Assembly: GCA_963767835.1 (NCBI GenBank)
Contig: CAVYFY010000017.1
Location: 103,103 to 167,102 of the forward strand
From: SIAQ01 sp963767835
Lineage (GTDB): Bacteria; Planctomycetota; Planctomycetia; Gemmatales; Gemmataceae
DNA: 64,000 bases
Direction of reading: 5' to 3'
Position numbers and translations under genes: made by a program. This document shows positions 43,330 to 51,166 of the stretch, piece after piece (the stretch's first letter is position 1; each line of letters opens with the position of its first letter). Below the pieces are notes generated by a model. The model saw nothing but the letters and a program-made list of their open reading frames with translations, made no database searches and was not told the DNA's origin.

Positions 43330-43818
43330 TCAACGCATGGCGTCGTCGCTCATTTCTTGCGGCACGCCGAAGCGAGGCAGGACCGCGATCACCATGCTGG
43401 CCAATGCCAGAAGCGCGCTGACCGCGATGACCATTTTTCCTCCCCCGGGCAGGAATGCGTCGCCGCCGATCAACGTGCTGAATGCACCGAATGCCACCGA
43501 GGTCAAGGCGCAGGTCAATGCCGCGACGTACCGCCATGCGCAACTGCGAAATGCCGCGATAAATTGACCAATCCCTGCAAGCAGCAGGATCGCGGTCGCA
43601 ACGGCGATGATGGTCGCACTGTCCGCATTGCCGTCGAGAAACGAGAGCACCGCGACCGCCATGATGAGCGTCGCCAGCAAGAACCCGCCGGCAAATACGA
43701 ATCGAGATGCGGTGATCCACCGAACCAGCAACAACCCCAGCGCAACCAGAATTGCGCCGCCAAGCACAAAGACAGCGACGTACCCCAGCAAGATGCCGAA
43801 CACGTTGACGCCTTCCAC
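43330..43818 (-). CDS. Multi-helix membrane protein
   Basis: About 162 residues from a GTG at 43818 (VEGVNVFGILLGYVAVFVLG), with five membrane helices (AILVALGLLLVRW, FAGGFLLATLIMAVAVLSFL, ATIIAVATAILLLAGIGQF, and others) and no soluble domain. The open frame reaches back to 43914, but that part crosses an A/T-rich repeat array (43837-43934), so I reject that N-terminus. Unknown function. Confidence 0.6.
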   Translation of the reverse strand: MEGVNVFGILLGYVAVFVLGGAILVALGLLLVRWITASRFVFAGGFLLATLIMAVAVLSFLDGNADSATIIAVATAILLLAGIGQFIAAFRSCAWRYVAALTCALTSVAFGAFSTLIGGDAFLPGGGKMVIAVSALLALASMVIAVLPRFGVPQEMSDDAMR

Positions 43819-43836
43819 GGCCGCACCCCGCTTTGC

Positions 43837-43934
43837 AATTAAAAAGTAGAAAGAAAAAAAACAAAAAAGTATAGAAGGTAAATTGCGACGCCTTTTACTT
43901 TTTATTTTTTTCATTTTTACTTTTTACTTGAAGG
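43837..43934. repeat. TTTTTAC heptamer hairpin
   Basis: Left arm 43837-43878 (AATTAAAAAGTAGAAAGAAA and more) and right arm 43891-43934 (TTTTTTTCATTTTTACTTTT, TACTTGAAGG). The TTTTTAC unit has a 7-base period. It is the only strongly AT-rich stretch in the region. It lies between two same-strand genes and carries the TAA stop of the ThuA gene (43924-43926). Confidence 0.9.
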
Positions 43935-44973
43935 ATAGCTGGCTCGGACGCACGCCCTTCTTGAATCGATCGTTCCCGAAGCGCGTCGGCTGATAATCGC
44001 CCACGATGTCCACGCTCAGCGTCGGCGTGATTGCCTTTTCCAGGCCGACGCACCAAAGCGAGGCGTTGACCAACATCCGGCGCGTGCCGGCGGCTTCCAG
44101 GTCTTGCGAGGCGCCCATCGTCGTCGCGAAGATTCGGCCCCCCTTGTACTCGCGCGTCCAGGCGATCGGCATCATCGGATCGTTCTTCTTGCCCTTGAGC
44201 GGCTCATCGGTCGCTTTCATGCCGGTGAGCACCTGGCCGTAAACGAGGATGGTGGAGGGCGTGAGCGGATTGGCGCCGTAGACATCGGTTGGGCCCCAGA
44301 TGTCGCCGTCCTTCAAGCCGGTCAAGATCGGGTGCTTGGCTTCGTCTTTGTTGAGGATGCCGCGGGTGCTTTGCGAGCCGTGGCCGCCGTGATGGCTGAT
44401 CCATTGTTCGCCGAGAACCTGGCGACCGAAGCCGCCCTTGAAATCCTTATCGCCGGCGCCGTTGTTAAACTTGGCGAATTTTCCTTTTAGGCCGAGGAAG
44501 GCGTGGGTCGCGGTGCGCATGCCGATGATCGGCTTGCCGGCTTCGATGTAATCGGCGACGTGTTGCATCTGTTCGTCGGGCAGATTGCGAAAGCGCGTGG
44601 CGATAATCATCAGGTCGGCGGTCTTGAGCGCTTCGAGGCCGGGGATGTTGTCAGTGACGTTCGGATTGATCTCGCCGGCCTTCGATATCAATTCGACCTT
44701 GCCGTTTTTGTCCTTCTTCGTGATGTCCGTTTTCGCGATCGCGAAGAGGACGGTGCACTTGAAGCCATGGTGCTTGGCGAGAATCTTGCCGAGCTGAGGC
44801 AATGCTTCTTCGGAGCGATATTCCTCATCGCCGGAGACGAGGACGATGTGCTTGCCTTTGCCGGGCCCATCGCCGCCGGTGTAGACGACCCAGGGATTTT
44901 CCTGAGCGTAAGCCGCGGGAGCCGAGGCAATTGCGGCGACAATGAAGGCGATACGGGGGATTCGTGGATGCAT
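43924..44973 (-). CDS. Exported ThuA domain protein
   Basis: 349 residues with signal peptide (IAFIVAAIASAPAAYA) and a ThuA-like type 1 glutamine amidotransferase fold: HIVLVSGDEEYRSEEALPQ, LKTADLMIIATRFRNLPDEQ, IEAGKPIIGMRTATHAFLGL, WISHHGGHGSQSTRGILNKD and YKGGRIFATTMGASQDLEAA. In planctomycetes such proteins are often found with sugar-oxidising enzymes. Catalytic Cys is absent as in other ThuA proteins, so a binding or rearrangement role is assumed. The start at 44973 is set by the signal peptide; a longer frame to 45090 crosses repeats. Confidence 0.85.
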   Translation of the reverse strand: MHPRIPRIAFIVAAIASAPAAYAQENPWVVYTGGDGPGKGKHIVLVSGDEEYRSEEALPQLGKILAKHHGFKCTVLFAIAKTDITKKDKNGKVELISKAGEINPNVTDNIPGLEALKTADLMIIATRFRNLPDEQMQHVADYIEAGKPIIGMRTATHAFLGLKGKFAKFNNGAGDKDFKGGFGRQVLGEQWISHHGGHGSQSTRGILNKDEAKHPILTGLKDGDIWGPTDVYGANPLTPSTILVYGQVLTGMKATDEPLKGKKNDPMMPIAWTREYKGGRIFATTMGASQDLEAAGTRRMLVNASLWCVGLEKAITPTLSVDIVGDYQPTRFGNDRFKKGVRPSQLSFK

Positions 44974-44999
44974 GTTTCCTCCGAAAACGATGTTAATTC

Positions 45000-45214
45000 G
45001 GCGAGCCGAGCCGCGTAAGCGGCCGGCACTACATAATCTACCCCCCTCTCCCTCCGGGAGAGGGGTTGGGGGTGAGGGCAGAGGCTTCAAAAGAACTTGC
45101 CAAACGCCCTCACCCCCGGCCCCTCTCCCGGAGGGAGAGGGGAGAAAAACTCTTGCCGCTCGCCTAAGCGGCCGGTTGAAGCGTTAACCGGCTCCTTACG
45201 GAGCTCGGCTCGCC
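45000..45214. repeat. REP-like family copy 3, interrupted by another palindrome
   Basis: Left piece 45000-45027 (GGCGAGCCGAGCCGCGTAAG, CGGCCGG) is followed by the CCCTCTCCC element (45041-45144). Then comes a full-length copy at about 45157-45214 ending TACGGAGCTCGGCTCGCC. The layout suggests one repeat inserted into, or next to, another. Confidence 0.9.
45041..45144. repeat. CCCTCTCCC palindromic element
   Basis: CCCCTCTCCCTCCGGGAGAG (45042-45061) and GGCCCCTCTCCCGGAGGGAG (45118-45137) are themselves palindromic. GGGGGTGAGGGC near 45068 pairs with GCCCTCACCCCC near 45105. So this is a composite hairpin. A related piece lies inside the gene at 57217-57239. Confidence 0.9.
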
Positions 45215-45234
45215 ACGCTTTTGCTTTTCTGGGC

Positions 45235-47000
45235 TTATTGCCTGCTCTTTGGATCGTCGATGATTGTCAGCGTCAACGGCATTTCGGCGTTGATGGCATC
45301 CGGCTCGTACTCGACGACGAGGCGAACTTTGGCGCTCTGAGGATTAGTTCCATAGGACACGCGAAAGACGTATTCACCCTCCTTCTTGTTTGCGGGTATC
45401 GTCAGCTCATTGGCCTGAACACCGGGCGGAACATCCTTGAGGGTAACCTTGACGGGGCCGGCGAAATCCACGCGGTCGAAGAACACGAACAGCCGATTTT
45501 GACCGGGAGGCGACTCCTCTTTTGGGTTAGCAAACCGCACTTTGGTGATGACGATCGAGCCTTTTTTCTTCACGGGGCCACGCCAAAACATGAGCAGCAG
45601 CCCCAAACAGGCAAGGACGGCGACGCCGAACGCTGCGCCGGCGAGGATCACGATCAGCTTGATGGAGAATCCGGTTTTTGCCTTGGGTCTTGGGCGCCGC
45701 GAGGACGGCGCGGTCCCGCCGGCAGCAGGATCGCGGCCAGTCGCCGACATGGCGAGAAAGGCGGGCTCCTCGGCGGGGGCCGAAGCGGGCGGCGGCGGGC
45801 GACGCATCGCCAGATGCGGCGGCAATTCCAGCGTCGCGGCGCTAACCTCGCCGTCAATCGGCAGCGCCACCGCGATCGGCTCGACCGGCGCCGCCACCGG
45901 CATTGCCAGCGCCACTTCCCCGGCGCCACCGGCGTGGCCAAAGGCACCGGCGCTGCCGCGGGCGGCACCGCCGTGAATGGCGCCAGCGCTTGCGCAACCT
46001 CGATGGGCGTCTGATAGCGATCCTCCGGCCGCCGGGCCATCATCTTGCGCAGCACCTCTTCCAATAGCGGCGGCACCTCCGGGCGAGCCTCGCGAATCCA
46101 CGGCGGATCTCCCGTCACCCGCGGGCCCAGTTTCTCCACCATCGTGTCGCCCGCAAACGGCGGCGCTCCCGTCAGCAGGCAATGCAGCGTGCAGCCCAGG
46201 CTATAAATGTCCGCGCGAATGTCGGCGTCACGGGCGTTCTGTGCCTGTTCCGGCGAAATGTAATCGATCGTCCCCAGCAGCCGGCCCACCTGCGTCAGCC
46301 GGGCGGCCTCATCGCTTTCACTGTCGAATCGCGCCAGCCCGAAATCCAGAATCTTGACCACCGGCAGCGTGTCGCCGTTCCCCTTGAGCCCCGTCACGAT
46401 CAGATTGGCCGGCTTGATGTCGCGATGGACGATCCCCTTCTCAAAGGCGTGCTGCAAGCCGAGCGCCGCTTGCCGGATGTATTCCACCGCCTCGGCGATC
46501 GGCAACGCCCCATCCTGCTTGACGCGCTGCGACAGATTGTATCCCTCGATATATTCCATCACCAGGAACGGCCTGCCGTCGGCCTCATCGGCATCGCGCA
46601 CGTGGGCGATGTTCGGATGCTCGAGCTGCGACGCCGTCTCGATCTCGCGGCGAAAACGCTCCATGGCCTTGGGGCTGTTGACCATCTCCTTGAGAATCGT
46701 CTTGACGGCGACGACGCGCAGCGTGCGCGGGTTCCACGCCTTGAAAACCTGCCCCATCGCCCCTTCGCCGATGCGCTCGCGGACCCGATAATTCCCGAGA
46801 ATGAGCTGATCGCGCCGGCCCTGTAGAATCTGGTTGACCTGATACGGCGTGAGCCAATCGCGGCGGATCAGTTCTTTGGCAAGGGAATGGCAATCGGGGA
46901 AAGAATCGGCGATGGGCCGAATCTCACTGATCTGCGGCGGCGTGAGGAATTGATTTTGCTCGAGCCAATCCAGAAGCTCGGAAGGGGACAACGTCGCCAT
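45235..47000 (-). CDS. Membrane Ser/Thr protein kinase with C-terminal beta domain, frameshifted
   Basis: Roughly 588 residues. An N-terminal helical domain (LSPSELLDWLEQNQFLTPPQ) precedes the kinase core: GEGAMGQVFKAWNP (P-loop), VAVKTILKEM (Lys), HRDIKPANLIVTG, ILDFGLARFD, GTIDYISPEQAQ, DIYSLGCTLHCLLTG, all intact. A Pro/Ala linker follows where the frame changes near 45920. The other frame gives a membrane helix (LIVILAGAAFGVAVLACLGL) and an exported beta-sandwich domain (ITKVRFANPKEESPPGQN). It should phosphorylate cytoplasmic partners in response to an outside signal (inference). Planctomycetes have dozens of such kinases. Confidence 0.9.
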
Positions 47001-47084
47001 GCACGCACCGGCTCAGGGATGAAATCTCCTGATGACATGATACGGAGCATGGTCGGCGCTGCATAGTGGAACAGGCCTTCGCCA

Positions 47085-47927
47085 CTATTTCAAAAACGTC
47101 CAGTGCTGGTAGAAAATGGAGTTGAACGGCGCCATCAGCAAGCGAATGCCGCTCAGGATCGCGCTGGTCACGCGCGGCAGCAGGCTCGGCCGCAGGATGT
47201 CCAGAAACATGCAGTAGCGGACCGCATCGGAATTGTTGCACGACTGATGCTGTAGCGTGTCGTCGAAGATGAACAGCTTGTTGTCTTGCCAGTAGTTAAT
47301 GTGATTGCCGACCTTGATGTAGGCGCTTTTGTCCTTCATGTCGTTGATGTTGTAGAGCACGCGCAAGGTCACGCGGAGTGGGCCGTAGTGCTTGCCGGTG
47401 GATTGCTTCTTGTTGAAAACCGAGACGCCGATGGTGCGGATGAATTTGAACTGCTGGTGGAATTCGGGGATGTCGAGCAAGTTCTCGATGTTCTTGCCGT
47501 ACCATTTGAAGAAGATCATGCCGCGTTTTTGGCCTGCCATTTTCGCTTCGAGCTTGCCGACCAAATCCTGCTTGAGGGAAGCCTCGATCACGATGTTGAT
47601 CTCGTCCTGGTGGGTTTTGGGCAGATCGCCGATCTGGTAGATGCCCTTGTTCCAGTAAGGCAGCGACAGCAAATCCATGAAGAGATTGAATGGGGACAGC
47701 AGCAGCGTGAATAGGCCATTGCCCGCGAAATAGCGATCGAGGGTGGAGAAGGTGCGCCGGCGATTCCGCAGCACGTCGAGGGCGCCGCAAGACAGGAAGA
47801 ATGCGGTGATCGCAGGGATGAAGTAGATCGCCAGGCCGAGGACCGCGATCTTGCGCGTGGTTTTGAAGGCCCTCTTGAAAATGTGCGAAGCTCGGCCTTT
47901 CACGGGGACGGCGCCGACGGACATCAT
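47085..47927 (-). CDS. Aspartyl/asparaginyl beta-hydroxylase family protein
   Basis: 280 residues: N-terminal membrane helix (AVLGLAIYFIPAITAFFLSC), a linker, then a Fe(II)/2-oxoglutarate hydroxylase domain of the PF05118 type. Signatures are FIRTIGVSVFNKKQSTGKHY, GPLRVTLRVLYNIN, INYWQDNKLFIFDDTLQHQS and CNNSDAVRYCMFLDILRPSL. The His in KHYGP and in TLQHQS are the likely iron ligands. The substrate could be a protein or lipid. Less GC-rich than many neighbours. Divergent from the ABC permease at 48131. Confidence 0.82.
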   Translation of the reverse strand: MMSVGAVPVKGRASHIFKRAFKTTRKIAVLGLAIYFIPAITAFFLSCGALDVLRNRRRTFSTLDRYFAGNGLFTLLLSPFNLFMDLLSLPYWNKGIYQIGDLPKTHQDEINIVIEASLKQDLVGKLEAKMAGQKRGMIFFKWYGKNIENLLDIPEFHQQFKFIRTIGVSVFNKKQSTGKHYGPLRVTLRVLYNINDMKDKSAYIKVGNHINYWQDNKLFIFDDTLQHQSCNNSDAVRYCMFLDILRPSLLPRVTSAILSGIRLLMAPFNSIFYQHWTFLK

Positions 47928-48062
47928 GTCACCACGCCTTCTTTGAATTTATCGCGGCCACGGATGCACTTTTCATCGGCCAAATGCGTATGAAAGTTGA
48001 GCGTTCTCGCGTACGCGCCGCACAATCGCTATTGTCCGCCAATTCACCGGCTCTACAACAAT

Positions 48063-48129
48063 AGCTTTTAGTCATCGGCTCTCAGGCGCTGCGATTGGCT
48101 GATAGCTGAGGACTGATAGCTGAGAGCTC
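48063..48129. repeat. AGCTGAG-type degenerate hairpin upstream of the ABC permease
   Basis: 48063-48090 (AGCTTTTAGTCATCGGCTCT) faces 48095-48129 (GGCTGATAGCTGAGGACTGA, TAGCTGAGAGCT). Degenerate 7-base units related to those at 29504-29647. The array ends one base before the permease ATG at 48131, again without a Shine-Dalgarno. Confidence 0.8.
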
Positions 48130-48130
48130 T

Positions 48131-49984
48131 ATGCTGGGCCCGATTTTTAACCGCGAATGGCTCACCTTGCCGCGCCGCGCCCGGCATTACTTCACCCGCT
48201 CGCTTTACCTGGGCGCCCTGTGGATTCTCCTGCTGACGATTTGGCAAACCACGGTCGGCTGGCAGTTCCCGGCCACGCTCGGCGATCTGGCCCGCTTCGG
48301 CTTGATGTCCTTTCGCGTCCTCGCGTTCGTGCAACTGACCTTGCTCTTGTTCTTCTCCGCCCTGTCCGCCGCCAGCACCGTCTCGCTTGAAAAAGATCGC
48401 CGCACCTTCCTGTTGCTCCTTATCACCGATCTGACCAATTACGAAATCGTGCTGGGCAAGCTGCTCGGCAGTCTGCTGCAAATCCTCTTGATGCTCGTCG
48501 GCTCGATCCCGGTGTTCGCGCTCTTGATGCTGCTGGGCGGGATCGATCCGTGGCAGATCGGCGAGGCAGTGCTCGTGCTTGGCACCACCGCGCTGGCCGC
48601 CGGCTCGCTGGGCGGACTGGTCGCTCTCTGGCGCGACAAGACGTTCCAGGCCCTCGCCATGACGGTCCTGTTTCTCGTCCTCTATCTGTGCCTGGTGCAG
48701 GCGCTGCCGTTCATCCCGGTCGCGCTTGACGCCTTTGGTTGGTCCATTCCCGGCGTTAATGCCGACTTCATGCAGCAATGCAAGGCGGTGCTCGATCCGT
48801 TCACGGCGCTGGGGGAAGTGCTCGACCCGCCCAGGCTATCGGAAGGCGCGAGCGCGGCCCAGAAATTTGCCCTGACCATGCTGGCGCTGACGGCACTCTT
48901 GAACGGCTGCGGCATTCTGATGCTGCGCGTTTGGAACCCGAGCGGCGAACCGATCATGCAGCGCGAGGTCTTCGGGGCCAAGCCGACCGAACCGCAGCGG
49001 GTCCATGCCGCGCCCGGAAAAGTCCGGCCCGTCTGGAGCAATCCGATCCTATGGCGCGAGGTGCTGACGCGCGCTTACGGACGCCGGCCGCTCTTGGTGA
49101 AGACGGCTTATTTCGTCGTCTTGGGCCTGGTGAGCTATTACGCCTTGCTCGCCCTGGACCCGCGCGAGTTCGGAGATATTTTCGAGGTCAAGGCGGCCAG
49201 CGTCGAATTCGCCGCGGGTTACGGACTGGTGCCGATCAGCATTTTGAGTCTGCTGCTCATCAGCGCCCAATCCGTGACATCGATCACGTCCGAGCGCGAT
49301 CTGGGCGCTCTCGATCTGCTCCTCGTCACCGATCTTTCGCCGCGCGAGTTCATTTTCGGCAAGATTCTCGGCATTCTCTACAACACGAAGGAATACATCC
49401 TGCCGCCGCTGGTGCTGGTGGTAATCTACGCCATCCGCGGCCAGCTCGGCACGCCGCCGCGCAACCAGCCCGACTTGCTCATCACCAAGAACATCGAATC
49501 GGCGCTCGCGCTCATCGTCGGCATGGCGATCCTGATGGCGTTCACCATCATGCTCGGCATTCACGTCGCGTTGCGCTCCGACAACAGCCGACTGGCCGCC
49601 ATCAGCGCGCTTGGCACCGTTTTCTTCCTGTCGGTCGGCACGATGATCTGCATCTACCTGATCCGCATCCAGAGCAGCTTCGTGAACCAATGGTTCAGCT
49701 TCGCCGGCTTCATCATCGCGGGCATCGGCGGTCTGTGGTGGGTCTTGAGCGCCGAACGTCCGTCGGCGGCGCTGAGCCTGGCCAGCGCCCTGTTGCCGAT
49801 CGCGGTTTTTTACACGATCACCAATATTCTGATCGGCAAGCCAGTCACGGGTGAATCAAGCGATCCGCTGATCCCGCTAATCGTCACCGGCGGCGCCTTC
49901 AGCTTCGCGGTCGCGGCGATGGCCGTCCCGTTGATGAGCGAATTCGATGTCGCCGTCGGCCGGGCCAGCGCAATCGGCGAGTGA
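48131..49984 (+). CDS. ABC-2 type transporter permease
   Basis: 617 residues with about twelve hydrophobic segments in two halves. Key loops: STVSLEKDRRTFLLLLITDL (first half) and TSERDLGALDLLLVTDLSPR (second half), which fit the EKE/ERD loop of ABC-2 permeases. LLGSLLQILLMLVGSIPVFA follows the first. It is a paralogue of the permease at 1786 and has no neighbouring ATPase. Role unknown. The start codon touches the repeat array at 48063-48129. Confidence 0.85.
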   Translation: MLGPIFNREWLTLPRRARHYFTRSLYLGALWILLLTIWQTTVGWQFPATLGDLARFGLMSFRVLAFVQLTLLLFFSALSAASTVSLEKDRRTFLLLLITDLTNYEIVLGKLLGSLLQILLMLVGSIPVFALLMLLGGIDPWQIGEAVLVLGTTALAAGSLGGLVALWRDKTFQALAMTVLFLVLYLCLVQALPFIPVALDAFGWSIPGVNADFMQQCKAVLDPFTALGEVLDPPRLSEGASAAQKFALTMLALTALLNGCGILMLRVWNPSGEPIMQREVFGAKPTEPQRVHAAPGKVRPVWSNPILWREVLTRAYGRRPLLVKTAYFVVLGLVSYYALLALDPREFGDIFEVKAASVEFAAGYGLVPISILSLLLISAQSVTSITSERDLGALDLLLVTDLSPREFIFGKILGILYNTKEYILPPLVLVVIYAIRGQLGTPPRNQPDLLITKNIESALALIVGMAILMAFTIMLGIHVALRSDNSRLAAISALGTVFFLSVGTMICIYLIRIQSSFVNQWFSFAGFIIAGIGGLWWVLSAERPSAALSLASALLPIAVFYTITNILIGKPVTGESSDPLIPLIVTGGAFSFAVAAMAVPLMSEFDVAVGRASAIGE

Positions 49985-50018
49985 ACACCGCTTGCGGCCA
50001 AAGTATCGGAGTATCCTC

Positions 50019-51053
50019 ATGTCCGCGACCAAATCGCCAACCGTCGATCCGACGCCGATCTTCGAAGTCTTTCGAGGCAACTACGCCACGGAACTTCTGA
50101 CCGCGGCCGTCGCCCACTTCAACCTCTTCGGCCGCATTGCCCAGCAGCCAATGACGCGGGCGGAGTTGGGCAACGCGCTGGGCCTGGCCGAGCGGCCAAC
50201 GGTGGTGCTGGTGACGGCGCTGCGGGCGTTCGGGTTGCTCGGCGCCGATGCGAGCGGGCGATTGCATCTGACCGAGTTGGCCCGCGAGCATCTCATGCCG
50301 GGCGGTCCGTTCGACGTGGGCGATTACATCGGATTGGCTGCGAATAGTCCCGGCGTGCTGGCGATGGTGGAATGCCTTCGCTCCAACAAGCCGGCGAGCC
50401 AAGAGAGCGGGGTGGCCTTCATTTACCGCGAAGGGGTCAAGTCGGCGATGGAGAACGAGGCGGCGGCGCGGCATTTCACGCTGGCGCTGGCGGGCCGGGC
50501 TAAGAACGTCGCACCGGTGCTCGCCGAGCGCGTCTCGTTGGCGGACGCGAAAGTCCTGGTCGATGTCGGCGGCGGCACCGGCATCTACAGCATCGCGCTC
50601 TTGCAGAAGAATCCCGCGCTGACCGCCATCGTCTTTGACCGGCCCGAAGTCCTTAAGGTTGCCCAAGAATTCGCCCAGACGCATGGCGTCGCCGGTCGAT
50701 TGCACATGCAGCCCGGCGACATGTTCCGCGATCCGCTGCCGACCGCCGACGTCATCCTGCTTTCCAACATCCTGCACGATTGGGATGTCCCGGAATGCCG
50801 AACGCTGATCGCGTGCTGCGCGGCGGCACTTCGGCCCGGCGGGCGCTTGCTGATCCACGATGCGTTTTTGAACGACGCACTCGACGGCCCGTTGCCGTTG
50901 GCTCTTTATTCCGCGGCGCTCTTCACTTTGACTGAAGGGCGCCTTTACAGCGCGGCCGAATACGGCGTTTGGCTTGGAGATGCCGGTTTGGAAGCGCGCA
51001 AGGTCGTGCCGACCCTGATTCATTGCGGCGTGCTGACCGGCACGCGCGGATGA
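50019..51053 (+). CDS. SAM-dependent O-methyltransferase (family 2)
   Basis: 344 residues. N-terminal winged-helix dimerisation domain (IFEVFRGNYATELLTAAVAH, FNLFGRIAQQPMTRAELGNA) followed by the SAM-binding domain: VLVDVGGGTGIYSIALLQKN, VFDRPEVLKVAQEF, QPGDMFRDPLPTADVILLSN, and ILHDWDVPECRTLI with the His-Asp pair of small-molecule O-methyltransferases. RPGGRLLIHDAFL closes the core. Substrate unknown. It lies 34 bases after the ABC permease on the same strand, so it may be part of its transcript. The start at 50019 avoids overlap with the permease. Confidence 0.88.
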   Translation: MSATKSPTVDPTPIFEVFRGNYATELLTAAVAHFNLFGRIAQQPMTRAELGNALGLAERPTVVLVTALRAFGLLGADASGRLHLTELAREHLMPGGPFDVGDYIGLAANSPGVLAMVECLRSNKPASQESGVAFIYREGVKSAMENEAAARHFTLALAGRAKNVAPVLAERVSLADAKVLVDVGGGTGIYSIALLQKNPALTAIVFDRPEVLKVAQEFAQTHGVAGRLHMQPGDMFRDPLPTADVILLSNILHDWDVPECRTLIACCAAALRPGGRLLIHDAFLNDALDGPLPLALYSAALFTLTEGRLYSAAEYGVWLGDAGLEARKVVPTLIHCGVLTGTRG

Positions 51054-51166
51054 ATTTGCCCAAAGCGATTTGATCGGCCATCTTGCTCTGCGCCATGACC
51101 GTGCTAAGATGACGGCGTGCGCTCGCTTTATCCCGCCGCTTGCTATTCACACGAAAGAGAAATCTC

